The position numbers were made by a program, and so were the translations under genes. Positions 1 to 8,112 of a DNA stretch of 64,000 nt are shown here, piece by piece; position 1 is the stretch's first letter; each line of letters begins with the position of its first letter. The notes under the pieces were generated by a model, which made no database searches, was not told the origin of the DNA, and worked only from the letters and a program-made list of their open reading frames with translations. Origin of the DNA: Cognatundibacterium griseum (GTDB lineage Bacteria > Pseudomonadota > Gammaproteobacteria > Burkholderiales > Burkholderiaceae_D); NCBI RefSeq assembly GCF_014284195.1, contig NZ_JACOGC010000004.1:1-64000 (forward strand), written 5' to 3'.

Positions 1-106
1 TTCATCAAGTGCCCACATTTATTGACTGTTAATTGTTAAAGATCGCTGTCTTGTCTGCTGGCTTTTAGAGCTTGCTGGCGAAGCGTTTTGTTCGTCAGCA
101 GCAGAG
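1..106 (-). other. Putative pre-rRNA leader with boxA-like antitermination site
   Basis: Read on the minus strand, this stretch lies directly downstream of a strong promoter and holds GATCTTTAACAATT at 44-31, close to the boxA consensus TGCTCTTTAACA that precedes 16S genes. The AT-containing leader continues to the window edge with no credible ORF. I infer that a 16S rRNA gene begins just left of the window and is transcribed leftward; the rRNA itself is not visible here. An ORF reading through 36-299 on the same strand has no recognisable product. Confidence 0.6.
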
Positions 107-165
107 AAACGAGATTATGAACGACTTTTCCGGCGATGACAAGTCCTTCATTTAAATTATTTATG
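107..165 (-). promoter_or_regulatory. Strong leftward sigma-70 promoter, rRNA P1 type
   Basis: On the minus strand TTGTCA (142-137) and CATAAT (119-114) are separated by exactly 17 bases. The segment upstream of the -35 (about 143-180) is very A/T rich, like an UP element. The start-site region reads CTCGTTTCTCTGCTGCTGA, which I recall from rRNA promoters of Burkholderiales. The hexamers and spacing are seen; the rRNA assignment is from knowledge of the family. Confidence 0.65.
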
Positions 166-168
166 CAG

Positions 169-945
169 TTATTGATTTTTAAAAACGGCGGATCGTTTTT
201 CCAGGAACGCTGCCATCCCCTCCTTCTGATCTTCCGTTCCAAAACTCGCCTGGAATAAGCGGCGCTCAAAATGCACACCTTCCGACAAGGTCGTCTCATA
301 AGCCCGGTTCACCGACTCTTTAATCATCATGACGATCGGCAGCGACATACTGGCGATCGTACTGGCTGCAGCCATTGCCTCTTCCAGCAGCATCTCCAGC
401 GGAACAACTCTTGAGACCAGTCCTGCGCGTTCAGCCTCGGCAGCATCCATCATGCGTGCGGTCAGGCACATGTCCATTGCTTTGGATTTGGAAATCGCCC
501 GCGGCAGGCGTTGAGTGCCGCCCGCGCCGGGTAATGTGCCCAGCTTAATCTCGGGCTGGCCGAATTTGGCATTTTCTGCAGCAATAATGAAATCACACAT
601 CATCGCCAATTCACACCCGCCGCCCAGCGCATAGCCGGCAACCGCCGCAATCACCGGCTTGCGGATCTGGCGGATAGTTTCCCAATTGCGGGTGATGTAA
701 TCCCCTTTGTAGGTATCCATAAAACTGTAATTCGCCATTGCCGCGATATCAGCGCCAGCGGCAAAAGCTTTCTCACTGCCGGTAATGACGATGCACTGGA
801 TTGCCTCATTGCTATCGAGACTCTTGAGCGCACTGCCCAATTCATTCATCAGCTGATCGTTCAGGGCATTCAGCGCCTTAGGACGATGTAAAGTGATCAG
901 GCCGACCTTTTCCTTAATTTCAAGAATGATGCATTCGAATTCCAT
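169..945 (-). CDS. Enoyl-CoA hydratase (crotonase family)
   Basis: This 258-residue protein is full length for a crotonase and should hydrate trans-2-enoyl-CoA to 3-hydroxyacyl-CoA in fatty-acid or aromatic degradation in the cytosol. The oxyanion-hole segment [10 protein letters not shown] is at 61-70. [11 protein letters not shown] at 108-118 and [20 protein letters not shown] at 128-147 supply both catalytic glutamates, Glu112 and Glu132, expected of a true hydratase rather than an isomerase. It stands alone, divergent from the small membrane protein at 1068, and its 3' end abuts the rRNA-type promoter. The substrate cannot be told from sequence; paaF-like or echA-like are both possible. 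Confidence 0.92.
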   Translation of the reverse strand: MEFECIILEIKEKVGLITLHRPKALNALNDQLMNELGSALKSLDSNEAIQCIVITGSEKAFAAGADIAAMANYSFMDTYKGDYITRNWETIRQIRKPVIAAVAGYALGGGCELAMMCDFIIAAENAKFGQPEIKLGTLPGAGGTQRLPRAISKSKAMDMCLTARMMDAAEAERAGLVSRVVPLEMLLEEAMAAASTIASMSLPIVMMIKESVNRAYETTLSEGVHFERRLFQASFGTEDQKEGMAAFLEKRSAVFKNQ

Positions 946-1067
946 ATGTACTCCTATCGATTGTGTGTAGACTTCAGAAAAATCCTGGCGGTGATCATTG
1001 CATACATCATGTCACCCCGGGCTGCATATGATCAATCACGTCAACTTTATCAGCGAAGGTAACTGAC

Positions 1068-1220
1068 ATGTGGGTATTGGCACTGGAGGCAGGAATCGCT
1101 CTTGGTATCTTAATTTTTATCGTCTGGTGGACGATGTTTTCCGGTCGCACCGAAAACACAAAAACACCGCAGCCCCAGGACGCAGAGCATCAGGATACCG
1201 ACAGCAGCCGGCATCGCTAG
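1068..1220 (+). CDS. Small single-pass membrane protein (50 aa), unknown function
   Basis: An ATG at 1068, preceded by GCGAAGGTAAC as ribosome-binding site, opens a 50-codon frame ending TAG at 1218-1220. The product starts MWVLALEAGIALGILIFIVW, so residues 2-24 form one transmembrane helix ending in a WW pair. A short polar, Q/D/S/R-rich cytoplasmic-like tail follows. The good ribosome-binding site, the clean hydrophobic-then-polar layout, and the fit of its stop against the convergent apaG stop (4-base overlap) argue that it is real. I do not recognise the family, and no function can be assigned. Confidence 0.6.
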   Translation: MWVLALEAGIALGILIFIVWWTMFSGRTENTKTPQPQDAEHQDTDSSRHR

Positions 1221-1591
1221 TGCAGGGTTCTCGGCAAAGACAATACAAATTCCGGAATGTCCACCTCAAATCGGTGCCCGTCCTCTGCAACGCAGAAATA
1301 GGAACCCTTCATTGTGCCCTGAGGTGTCTTCAGGATGCTGCCGCTGGTGTATTCGAAACTTTGGCCGGGCGGTAAAAATGGCTGATGCCCGACCACGCCC
1401 AATCCACGGACCTCTTCCGTCTGATTATTGGCGTCATTGATGATCCAGTGGCGCGAGATCAGCTGCGCCGCGACAGTGCCGGTATTTTTTATCGTAATGG
1501 TATAAGCAAAAACAAAGCTGTCACGATCCGGTTCGGATTGCTCCGGTAAATATTGCGTCACCACTGAGACGCTCATCTGATAGGTTGCCAT
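1217..1591 (-). CDS. apaG: ApaG (DUF525) protein
   Basis: The 124-residue frame has the usual ApaG length. It carries the beta-rich DUF525 fold, with EVRGLGVVGHQPFLPPGQ and the following FEYTSG as the family signature. ApaG is linked to Co/Mg homeostasis in enterobacteria, but its biochemical role is unsettled. I chose the ATG at 1591 because AAAAGGCGG lies a few bases upstream and it gives the standard N-terminus (MATYQMSVSV); the frame stays open 26 codons further upstream. It is divergent from rpe and convergent with the small membrane protein. Confidence 0.9.
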   Translation of the reverse strand: MATYQMSVSVVTQYLPEQSEPDRDSFVFAYTITIKNTGTVAAQLISRHWIINDANNQTEEVRGLGVVGHQPFLPPGQSFEYTSGSILKTPQGTMKGSYFCVAEDGHRFEVDIPEFVLSLPRTLH

Positions 1592-1719
1592 ATCCGCCTT
1601 TTCGTCCATTTCAGAATAACCACAAAATATACAAACAAGCATTGTGCCAGACCTTGCCACTGCCGGCATCGTCCGGGCAAGGTAAAATAGCGTATTGATT
1701 ATTTGCAGGATATTTTCTC

Positions 1720-2385
1720 ATGACCACCTATCGTATTGCTCCCAGCATCTTGTCCGCAGATTTTTCCCGTCTGGGGGAAGAAGTGCGTAATGTCGTCGCC
1801 GCCGGGGCCGACATGATCCACTTTGATGTCATGGACAATCATTACGTTCCCAATCTCACGATCGGCCCACTCGTCTGCGAAGCGATACGTCCTCATGTGC
1901 AGGTACCGATAGACGTACACCTGATGGTCAAGCCGGTTGACCGCATTATTCCTGACTTTGCGAAAGCGGGAGCGAATATCATCAGTTTCCATCCGGAAGG
2001 CTCTGAGCACATTGACCGCAGCCTGCAACTGATCCGTGATCATGGCTGCATGGCCGGACTGGTACTCAATCCGGCCACACCGCTGCATGTGCTGGAGCAT
2101 GTCATGGATAAGTTGGATCTGATTTTGCTGATGTCTGTCAATCCGGGTTTTGGCGGACAATCCTTCATTCCGCATACCCTGAAAAAAATCGCCGCAGTCA
2201 GAAAGATGATTGATGATTCTGGCCGCAATATCATGTTGCAGGTCGACGGCGGTGTGAAAGTGGACAACATTGCAGAAATCGCCGCCGCAGGCGCAGATAC
2301 CTTCGTCGCCGGCTCCGCTATTTTCGGAAAGCCTGACTACAAAGCTGTTATTGATTCCATGCGCGGCGAATTAATGAAAGTCTGA
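1720..2385 (+). CDS. rpe: Ribulose-phosphate 3-epimerase
   Basis: Rpe interconverts ribulose-5-phosphate and xylulose-5-phosphate in the pentose phosphate and Calvin pathways as a TIM-barrel metalloenzyme. The 221 residues are full length. Metal and catalytic residues sit at His34, Asp36 (HFDVMD), His67 (VHLMV) and Asp176 (VDGGV); [10 protein letters not shown] at 138-147 is the phosphate/loop signature. It leads the rpe-gph-trp cluster typical of betaproteobacteria. Between it and gph a 7-bp hairpin (2421-2427 with 2444-2450) lies just ahead of the gph start. Confidence 0.96.
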   Translation: MTTYRIAPSILSADFSRLGEEVRNVVAAGADMIHFDVMDNHYVPNLTIGPLVCEAIRPHVQVPIDVHLMVKPVDRIIPDFAKAGANIISFHPEGSEHIDRSLQLIRDHGCMAGLVLNPATPLHVLEHVMDKLDLILLMSVNPGFGGQSFIPHTLKKIAAVRKMIDDSGRNIMLQVDGGVKVDNIAEIAAAGADTFVAGSAIFGKPDYKAVIDSMRGELMKV

Positions 2386-2455
2386 ACACGCCACGCTCCT
2401 CAATCCTGTTATCCCGGCAATGCGATAGGCTGATCTGACTGCTTATCGCATCACA

Positions 2456-3160
2456 ATGTACACCAGCCAGTTACTTATGCTCTCCTCCATTCAAGCCGTC
2501 ATCATTGATCTCGACGGCACCATGCTCGACACTGCACCGGATTTTCTGGTCGCCATCAACCACATGCGGGCCGAATTCAATCTGAAACCGCTGACTCTGG
2601 AGCAAATCAAACGCATGGTCGGCAAGGGCTCCGAACACCTGATCCGCCAGGTTCTGGCAATTGGTCTCGCCACGCACGAAGCCGGGCAACTGTTTAATGC
2701 CGCGATGGATGCCTATCAGCGCCACTATCTGACCATCAATGGCAACCATTGCAGCCTTTATCCTGAAGTCACGGAGGGATTGCAGGCGTTCCGGCAAATG
2801 GGTTTACGGCTGGCCTGCGTGACCAACAAACCGCTCGCTTTTGCCGTGCCGCTGATGCAGAAAACAGGCTTATCCTCTTATTTTGAGCTGGTTTACGGTG
2901 GCGACTCATTCCCGAAAAAGAAACCTGATCCCCTGCCATTATTAAAAGTCTGTCAGCAATTTGCCTTACCTCCGCAGCATGTGCTGGCGATCGGGGACTC
3001 CAGCAATGATGCGATAGCGGCACGCGCCGCCGGTTGTCCGGTGCTGAGTGTTCCCTATGGATATAATCATGGCGAGCCTGTACAAAATATTGAAAGTGAT
3101 GGTATAGTCGGCTCTCTGTTAGAGGCAGCAAAACTGCTGAATACAGAAATTCAACATTAA
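2456..3160 (+). CDS. gph: Phosphoglycolate phosphatase (HAD family)
   Basis: This HAD-superfamily hydrolase should remove phosphate from 2-phosphoglycolate, a by-product of DNA repair or oxygenase activity. Motif I is IIDLDGTMLDTA near the N-terminus with the nucleophile/acid aspartate pair. Motif II is in LACVTNKP, motif III is the lysine of KKKPDP, and motif IV is IGDSSND. An alpha-helical cap lies between motifs I and II. The frame opens at 2456 (234 aa), but the ATG at 2477 gives 227 aa with motif I at the usual distance and is equally plausible; neither has a good Shine-Dalgarno. It precedes the trp leader. Confidence 0.92.
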   Translation: MYTSQLLMLSSIQAVIIDLDGTMLDTAPDFLVAINHMRAEFNLKPLTLEQIKRMVGKGSEHLIRQVLAIGLATHEAGQLFNAAMDAYQRHYLTINGNHCSLYPEVTEGLQAFRQMGLRLACVTNKPLAFAVPLMQKTGLSSYFELVYGGDSFPKKKPDPLPLLKVCQQFALPPQHVLAIGDSSNDAIAARAAGCPVLSVPYGYNHGEPVQNIESDGIVGSLLEAAKLLNTEIQH

Positions 3161-3180
3161 TTTCATCATTCCAATCAAGT

Positions 3181-3261
3181 ATGTCTTTCAATAACAAACG
3201 TCCGACAATGACACCAGGCGCCTTTGAGGCCTGGCTATGGCGACGCTGGCAATTCTGTTAA
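3181..3261 (+). CDS. trpL: Probable trp operon leader peptide
   Basis: Between gph and trpE a short frame ends ...EAWLWRRWQFC and stops at 3259-3261. Three Trp codons occur within six positions (3231-3248: TGG CTA TGG CGA CGC TGG), followed within a few codons by the stop. This is the composition expected of a tryptophan attenuation leader. Starts are possible at ATG 3181 (26 aa) or ATG 3208 (17 aa); neither has a strong Shine-Dalgarno. Downstream, a weak hairpin (TGTGC 3284-3288 with GCACA 3298-3302) is followed by a T-rich tract at 3303-3316 and could be part of an attenuator. I could not draw a convincing terminator/antiterminator pair by eye. trpE starts 142 bases after the leader stop. 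Confidence 0.65.
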   Translation: MSFNNKRPTMTPGAFEAWLWRRWQFC

Positions 3262-3403
3262 TTTACTGAATGCCGCGAGTAGCTGTGCGCATCCCCTGCA
3301 CAACTTCTTGTTTGTTATATCAATCTGTTTTATCCGTCCATACACCCAGAAGTGTCCCACTATGTCTGCCGCAGGCACACATACGGGCGGCTGAAAGAAA
3401 ATC

Positions 3404-4900
3404 ATGACTGAACTCGAATTCAAATCGTTGGCCGCGCAAGGCTACAACCGTATCCCCATGATTGCGGAAGCATTCGCCGACCTGGAAACCCCTCTGACGC
3501 TGTACCTGAAACTCGCCCAAAGTCAGAATGCAGGAAAAAATACCTTCCTGCTGGAATCAGTGATGGGTGGCGAGCGCTTCGGGCGTTATTCCTTTATCGG
3601 CTTACCTGCCAGCACACTGGTGCGCAGCATCGGTGAGACGGTTGAAGTAGTCAAAAACGGCGACGTCATCGAAACACATCAGCAGAATCCGCTGGAATTT
3701 ATCGCCGCCTACCAAAGCCGCTTCAAGGTCGCCCTGCGTCCTGGCCTGCCGCGGTTTTGCGGAGGTCTGGCAGGGTATTTCGGTTATGACGCCGTGCGCT
3801 ATGTGGAAAAACGGCTGGCCGGCAAAGCGCCGAAAGATGATCTGAAATTACCCGAGATTCAGCTCTTGCTGACCGAAGAACTGGCGGTGATTGATAACGT
3901 GTCCGGCAAGCTCTACCTGATTGTGTATGCAGACCCGGCGCAACCGGAAGCATGGAGTAAAGCACGTCAACGCCTCAAAGACCTGCGCGCGATGCTGCGC
4001 CGTAACGTCGATGCGCCGGTCACATCCTCTTCCGTCCGTACTGAATCCATCCGCGATTTTTCCAAAGAGGATTACTTAAAGGCCGTCGAAAAAGCCAAGG
4101 AATACATCATGGCGGGTGATCTGATGCAGGTGCAGGTCGGGCAACGTATCCGAAAGCCTTACGTCGACTCTCCCTTGTCGCTGTATCGTGCACTGCGCTC
4201 CCTGAATCCTTCGCCCTACATGTATTTCTACAATTTCGGGGACATGCAGATTATCGGTGCATCACCGGAAATCCTGGTGCGGAACGAAGCGCTGAATGAC
4301 GGCAACAAAAAAGTCACGATTAGACCACTGGCCGGCACCCGTCCCCGCGGCGCCACACCGGAACGCGATGCAGAGCTGGCCAGAGAATTATTGGCAGACC
4401 CGAAAGAAATCGCCGAGCACGTGATGCTGATCGACCTGGCGCGCAACGATATCGGACGCATCGCGCAGACAGGCAGTGTGAAAGTTACTGACCAGATGGT
4501 GATCGAAAAATACTCGCATGTGCAGCACATCGTATCGAATGTCGAAGGTATCTTGCAGCCTAATCTTTCCAATCTGGACGTGCTGAAAGCAACCTTCCCT
4601 GCAGGCACCTTATCCGGCGCACCGAAAGTCCGGGCGATGGAACTGATTGACGAACTGGAACCGGTCAAGCGCGGTATCTACGGCGGTGCCTGCGGCTATT
4701 TATCGTTCGGCGGCGAAATGGATCTCGCCATCGCCATCCGCACCGGCGTGCTGAAAGACGGCATGCTGTATGTACAGGCGGCGGCCGGCGTGGTGGCGGA
4801 CTCGGTACCGGAAATGGAATGGCAGGAAACAGAGAATAAGGCCCGCGCCGTATTGCGTGCAGCAGAACAGGTTCAAGATGGTCTGGATGGAGAAATTTAA
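3404..4900 (+). CDS. trpE: Anthranilate synthase component I
   Basis: TrpE converts chorismate and ammonia (from TrpG) to anthranilate, the first committed step of tryptophan synthesis. The 498-residue length is normal. The N-terminal LLES motif at 49-52 with GRYSFIG just after it forms the tryptophan feedback site. The C-terminal chorismate-binding domain shows PSPYMYF, IRPLAGTRPRG, HVMLIDLARNDIGR and TFPAGTLSGAPKVRAMELI. The ATG at 3404 is followed directly by trpG, whose start abuts the trpE stop, so the two are translationally close. It is preceded by the Trp-rich leader. Confidence 0.97.
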   Translation: MTELEFKSLAAQGYNRIPMIAEAFADLETPLTLYLKLAQSQNAGKNTFLLESVMGGERFGRYSFIGLPASTLVRSIGETVEVVKNGDVIETHQQNPLEFIAAYQSRFKVALRPGLPRFCGGLAGYFGYDAVRYVEKRLAGKAPKDDLKLPEIQLLLTEELAVIDNVSGKLYLIVYADPAQPEAWSKARQRLKDLRAMLRRNVDAPVTSSSVRTESIRDFSKEDYLKAVEKAKEYIMAGDLMQVQVGQRIRKPYVDSPLSLYRALRSLNPSPYMYFYNFGDMQIIGASPEILVRNEALNDGNKKVTIRPLAGTRPRGATPERDAELARELLADPKEIAEHVMLIDLARNDIGRIAQTGSVKVTDQMVIEKYSHVQHIVSNVEGILQPNLSNLDVLKATFPAGTLSGAPKVRAMELIDELEPVKRGIYGGACGYLSFGGEMDLAIAIRTGVLKDGMLYVQAAAGVVADSVPEMEWQETENKARAVLRAAEQVQDGLDGEI

Positions 4901-5473
4901 ATGTTACTGATGATCGACAACTACGATTCCTTCACCTATAACCTCGTGCAGTATTTTGCCGAACTGGGTGAAGATGTCCGTACTTTCCGCAACGACGAGA
5001 TTACGCTGGAACAAATCAGCGCCCTGAAACCAGATCATATCTGCATTTCTCCTGGTCCATGCACACCGCATGAAGCCGGAATTTCCGTCCCGCTCATTGA
5101 GCATTTCGCCGGAAAAATTCCGATTCTGGGAGTCTGCCTGGGTCATCAGAGTATTGGCGCGGCATACGGTGGCAACATTGTGCGTGCAAAGCAGGTGATG
5201 CACGGGAAAACTTCCATGATCGCCCACACCGGTGTCGGCGTGTTCAAAAACCTGCCCAGTCCCTATACCGTGATCCGCTACCATTCGCTCGCCATTGAAC
5301 GTGCCAGTCTGCCCGCTTGTCTGGAAGTCACGGCCTGGACGGATGACGGAGAAATCATGGGCGTCCGGCATAAAGAGTTCGATCTGCAGGGTGTTCAGTT
5401 TCATCCTGAATCCATTCTGTCTGAGCACGGCCATGCACTGCTGAAAAACTTTTTGACTGGAACACCATCATGA
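4901..5473 (+). CDS. trpG: Anthranilate synthase component II (glutamine amidotransferase)
   Basis: This class I glutamine amidotransferase subunit hydrolyses glutamine and feeds ammonia to TrpE. At 190 residues it has the complete triad: Cys79 in [10 protein letters not shown], and His168 and Glu170 in VQFHPES. The oxyanion loop SPGPCTP is at 50-56. Its ATG immediately follows the trpE stop, and its stop overlaps the trpD start in an ATGA arrangement. It could also serve p-aminobenzoate synthesis as a shared PabA-type subunit, as in other bacteria; no separate pabA is in the window. Confidence 0.96.
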   Translation: MLLMIDNYDSFTYNLVQYFAELGEDVRTFRNDEITLEQISALKPDHICISPGPCTPHEAGISVPLIEHFAGKIPILGVCLGHQSIGAAYGGNIVRAKQVMHGKTSMIAHTGVGVFKNLPSPYTVIRYHSLAIERASLPACLEVTAWTDDGEIMGVRHKEFDLQGVQFHPESILSEHGHALLKNFLTGTPS

Positions 5474-6501
5474 CGATCACCCAACAAGAAGCATTAACCC
5501 GCCTGATTGAACACCGTGAAATTTTTCACGATGAAATGCTGTTTTTATTTCGCAAGCTGATGGGTGGTGAATTAAGCCCCGTCATGATCACCGCACTGAC
5601 AATGGGATTGCGCGTCAAAAAGGAAAGTATCGGCGAAATTACGGCTGCCGCACAGGTGATGCGCGAGTTTTCCACCAAAGTGCCGCTGGCGAATACTCAG
5701 AACATGATCGATATCGTCGGCACAGGCGGTGACGGTGCGAATACGTTCAATATCTCCACAGCGTCCATGTTCGTTACTGCCGCCGCAGGAGCTCGCGTTG
5801 CCAAACATGGCGGACGCAGTGTTTCCTCTTCTTCCGGCAGTGCAGATGCGCTGGAATCTTTGGGCGCCAATATCAACCTGACTCCCGAGCAGATCGCCCA
5901 GTCCGTGGCACAGACCGGTATCGGATTCATGTTCGCCCCCAATCACCACGGCGCGATGAAGCACGCTGCGCCCGTCCGCAAAGAACTGGGAGTACGCACA
6001 ATATTTAATATCCTGGGGCCACTCACCAACCCCGCAGGTGCGCCCAACATCCTGATGGGCGTGTTCCATCCCGACCTGGTCGGTATCCAGGTCCGTGTGC
6101 TGCAACGACTGGGAGCGCAGCATGCGCTGGTGGTATGGGGGCGCGACAATATGGATGAAGTATCGCTCGGCGCCCCAACCATGGTCGGGGAACTGATTAA
6201 CGGTGAGATCCGTGAATACGATATTCATCCGGAAGACTTTGGTTTGCAGATGGTGTCCAACCGCCATCTGAAAGTCGATGGTGCGGCAGAATCCCGCGAA
6301 AAGATCATGGAAGTGATGAATAACGTCGATGGCCCGGCACGCGATATCGTCGCGCTGAATGCAGGTACAGCTCTGTATGGCGCCGGCATTACCGGATCCA
6401 TTGCAGACGGCGTCCGGAAAGCCCGGGAAACCATTGCTTCCGGAGCAGCGCGCGCCAAACTGGAACAGTTTGTTCAGGTCACTCAACAACTCGGAAAATA
6501 A
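5470..6501 (+). CDS. trpD: Anthranilate phosphoribosyltransferase
   Basis: TrpD transfers the phosphoribosyl group of PRPP to anthranilate. The 343-residue protein has the PRPP-binding GTGGDG at 84-89, the adjacent [15 protein letters not shown], and [15 protein letters not shown]. These are signatures of the nucleoside-phosphorylase-like fold of this family. It overlaps trpG by four bases, and trpC begins two bases after its stop, consistent with a single tightly coupled message. Confidence 0.97.
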   Translation: MTITQQEALTRLIEHREIFHDEMLFLFRKLMGGELSPVMITALTMGLRVKKESIGEITAAAQVMREFSTKVPLANTQNMIDIVGTGGDGANTFNISTASMFVTAAAGARVAKHGGRSVSSSSGSADALESLGANINLTPEQIAQSVAQTGIGFMFAPNHHGAMKHAAPVRKELGVRTIFNILGPLTNPAGAPNILMGVFHPDLVGIQVRVLQRLGAQHALVVWGRDNMDEVSLGAPTMVGELINGEIREYDIHPEDFGLQMVSNRHLKVDGAAESREKIMEVMNNVDGPARDIVALNAGTALYGAGITGSIADGVRKARETIASGAARAKLEQFVQVTQQLGK

Positions 6502-6503
6502 AC

Positions 6504-7307
6504 ATGTCGGATATTCTCAAGCAAATTCTGGATGTCAAAAAGAACGAGATCGTTGCAGCCAGCAAGTATCAGTCATTGAACAGTCTGCGCGATGAAGTGG
6601 AAACGAACAAAGAAATCCGCGCACAATTACGCGACTTCGAAGCCGCATTACGTCAGCGGATCACAGCCGGTCAGCCGGCTGTGATTGCCGAGATCAAAAA
6701 GGCGTCTCCCTCCAAAGGCATCCTGCGTCCGGACTTCCACCCGGACGAGATTGCTGCCAGCTACGCGGCGCACGGTGCAGCCTGCCTGTCGGTATTGACT
6801 GATGTGAATTTTTTTCAGGGCGCTCCGGAATATCTGCAGCAGGCACGTGCCGCCTGCACGATTCCTGTACTGCGTAAAGACTTCATTATTGATCCTTATC
6901 AGATTTATCAGGCGCGCCAATGGGGTGCCGACTGTATCCTGCTGATCGTTGCCGCACTTGATCATGGTCTGATGGCAGAACTGGAGGCCTGTGCGCAGGA
7001 ACTGGGCATGAGCGTACTGGTCGAAAGCCACGATGCGCAGGAGCTGGAAGCAGCACTCAGACTCAAGACCCCACTCATCGGGATTAATAACCGGAATTTA
7101 CGGACGTTTGAAGTATCGCTGGAAACGACGCTCGGGTTACTCCCCCGGATTGCTGCCGACAAGCTGGTGATCACGGAATCCGGCATCATGTCTGCTGCAG
7201 ACGTCACGCGGATGCGTGCCGCCAATGTACACGGATTCCTGGTGGGAGAAGCTTTTATGCGGGCAGAAAATCCCGGTGCAGAGCTGGCGAAAGTCTTTGG
7301 CATCTGA
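6504..7307 (+). CDS. trpC: Indole-3-glycerol phosphate synthase
   Basis: TrpC closes the indole ring of CdRP to give indole-3-glycerol phosphate. The 267 residues form a monofunctional TIM barrel without a TrpF fusion. The signatures are [10 protein letters not shown] at 63-72, RKDFIID at 124-130, [10 protein letters not shown] and ITESGI. It ends the trpEGDC operon; trpF, trpB and trpA are not nearby, which is the usual split in Burkholderiales. I see no convincing terminator in the 56 bases before the convergent gene at 7364. Confidence 0.96.
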   Translation: MSDILKQILDVKKNEIVAASKYQSLNSLRDEVETNKEIRAQLRDFEAALRQRITAGQPAVIAEIKKASPSKGILRPDFHPDEIAASYAAHGAACLSVLTDVNFFQGAPEYLQQARAACTIPVLRKDFIIDPYQIYQARQWGADCILLIVAALDHGLMAELEACAQELGMSVLVESHDAQELEAALRLKTPLIGINNRNLRTFEVSLETTLGLLPRIAADKLVITESGIMSAADVTRMRAANVHGFLVGEAFMRAENPGAELAKVFGI

Positions 7308-7363
7308 ACGGCCTGATAAGGTATGCACTGACCGGGCATATCGCTCACGCCACACACTTTTAC

Positions 7364-7975
7364 TCACCACTTGCATCCTGTACCTGTCAAGGTATCGGCC
7401 AGAATTACACCGGCAACAAATATTCCGGAAACGGAGATCGGACCGATCTGAGCGCCATTCACATATGCATTCCTGCAATTCGCTCTTTGTGCGCCAGCGA
7501 TTTTTTGTCCCAATGGACTCTCCGCCTGAAGCTGGGCCGGCGCTTCCCAGGCAGCGGATTGTGGTGCAGATAACCGGGTTTTCCTGTCTGCTGCCAGTGC
7601 GTCGTGCCGCAAAGCATCCAGATCAAGCAAACCAGAACTGACGCCAGCGGTGGTGGATGGCTGATCAGGAGGAGCTGCCGGCGCTGTATCCTGTGCTACG
7701 GCTACGGGCTGTGGCACATTCAATTTGCGCGGACGTGATGGCGCCGTTGTTCTGACTGCCAATTCAGTTTTTATCTCTGGCACAGGCTGAGGAGACTGTT
7801 CGGATATCCGAAGTATGTGGACATCCATATACAGTGGCGACATCTGTCGGCTGGTGACCGGCTTTTGTTGTGCGCCCAACCCAGCTAACAGGATGATATG
7901 AAAGCCAATTATCCCCAACAGGCAAATCAGCTTCTGCAAGCGGAATTCTGGAAAGGCAGCAAAGAGAAGTCGCAT
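7364..7975 (-). CDS. Uncharacterised single-pass, proline-rich envelope protein (TonB-like layout)
   Basis: I do not recognise a named family. From the ATG at 7975 the product is 203 residues. A short basic N-terminus is followed by one membrane helix (LICLLGIIGFHIILLAGLGA) and then a low-complexity, proline/alanine-rich region (QPVPEIK, PSRPRKLNVPQPV, TAPAAPPDQP). A small C-terminal domain follows, with two cysteines and ISVSGIFVAGVILADTL. This layout resembles TonB-type energy transducers, but the C-terminal domain does not obviously match TonB. A GTG 12 codons upstream (8011) is an alternative start. It is convergent with trpC, and a bidirectional terminator at 8048-8088 separates it from the next upstream gene. 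Confidence 0.65.
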   Translation of the reverse strand: MRLLFAAFPEFRLQKLICLLGIIGFHIILLAGLGAQQKPVTSRQMSPLYMDVHILRISEQSPQPVPEIKTELAVRTTAPSRPRKLNVPQPVAVAQDTAPAAPPDQPSTTAGVSSGLLDLDALRHDALAADRKTRLSAPQSAAWEAPAQLQAESPLGQKIAGAQRANCRNAYVNGAQIGPISVSGIFVAGVILADTLTGTGCKW

Positions 7976-8047
7976 CTTATTTTGCAAGAAAGATAATGAG
8001 ATGTGATGCACGGATCTTAATAAAGTTCCTTGCCTGCTCTTCAGATG

Positions 8048-8088
8048 AAAAAACCGCCGTACAGTCAGACACTGTGCGGCGGTTTTTT
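8048..8088. terminator. Bidirectional intrinsic terminator
   Basis: AAAAAACCGCCG at 8048-8059 pairs with CGGCGGTTTTTT ending at 8088. The stem extends through ACAGT/ACTGT around a small loop. The A-run on one side and T-run on the other make it work in both directions. It most likely ends the leftward M61 peptidase message at 8113. Confidence 0.9.
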
Positions 8089-8112
8089 ATGAAGCAACCG
8101 GAATACAGCTAG

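Noticed and set aside
36..299. Minus-strand 87-codon ORF overlapping the start of the window
   Set aside because: It runs through the rRNA-type promoter and the 3' end of the hydratase gene in another phase; no protein-like features.
3262..3403. Classical trp attenuator terminator
   Set aside because: Only a 5-bp stem with an interrupted T-rich tract is visible; too weak to annotate as a terminator.
5572..6489. Long minus-strand ORF antisense to trpD (305 codons)
   Set aside because: trpD is certain on the other strand; the antisense product is Cys/His-rich with no recognisable fold, a codon-bias shadow.
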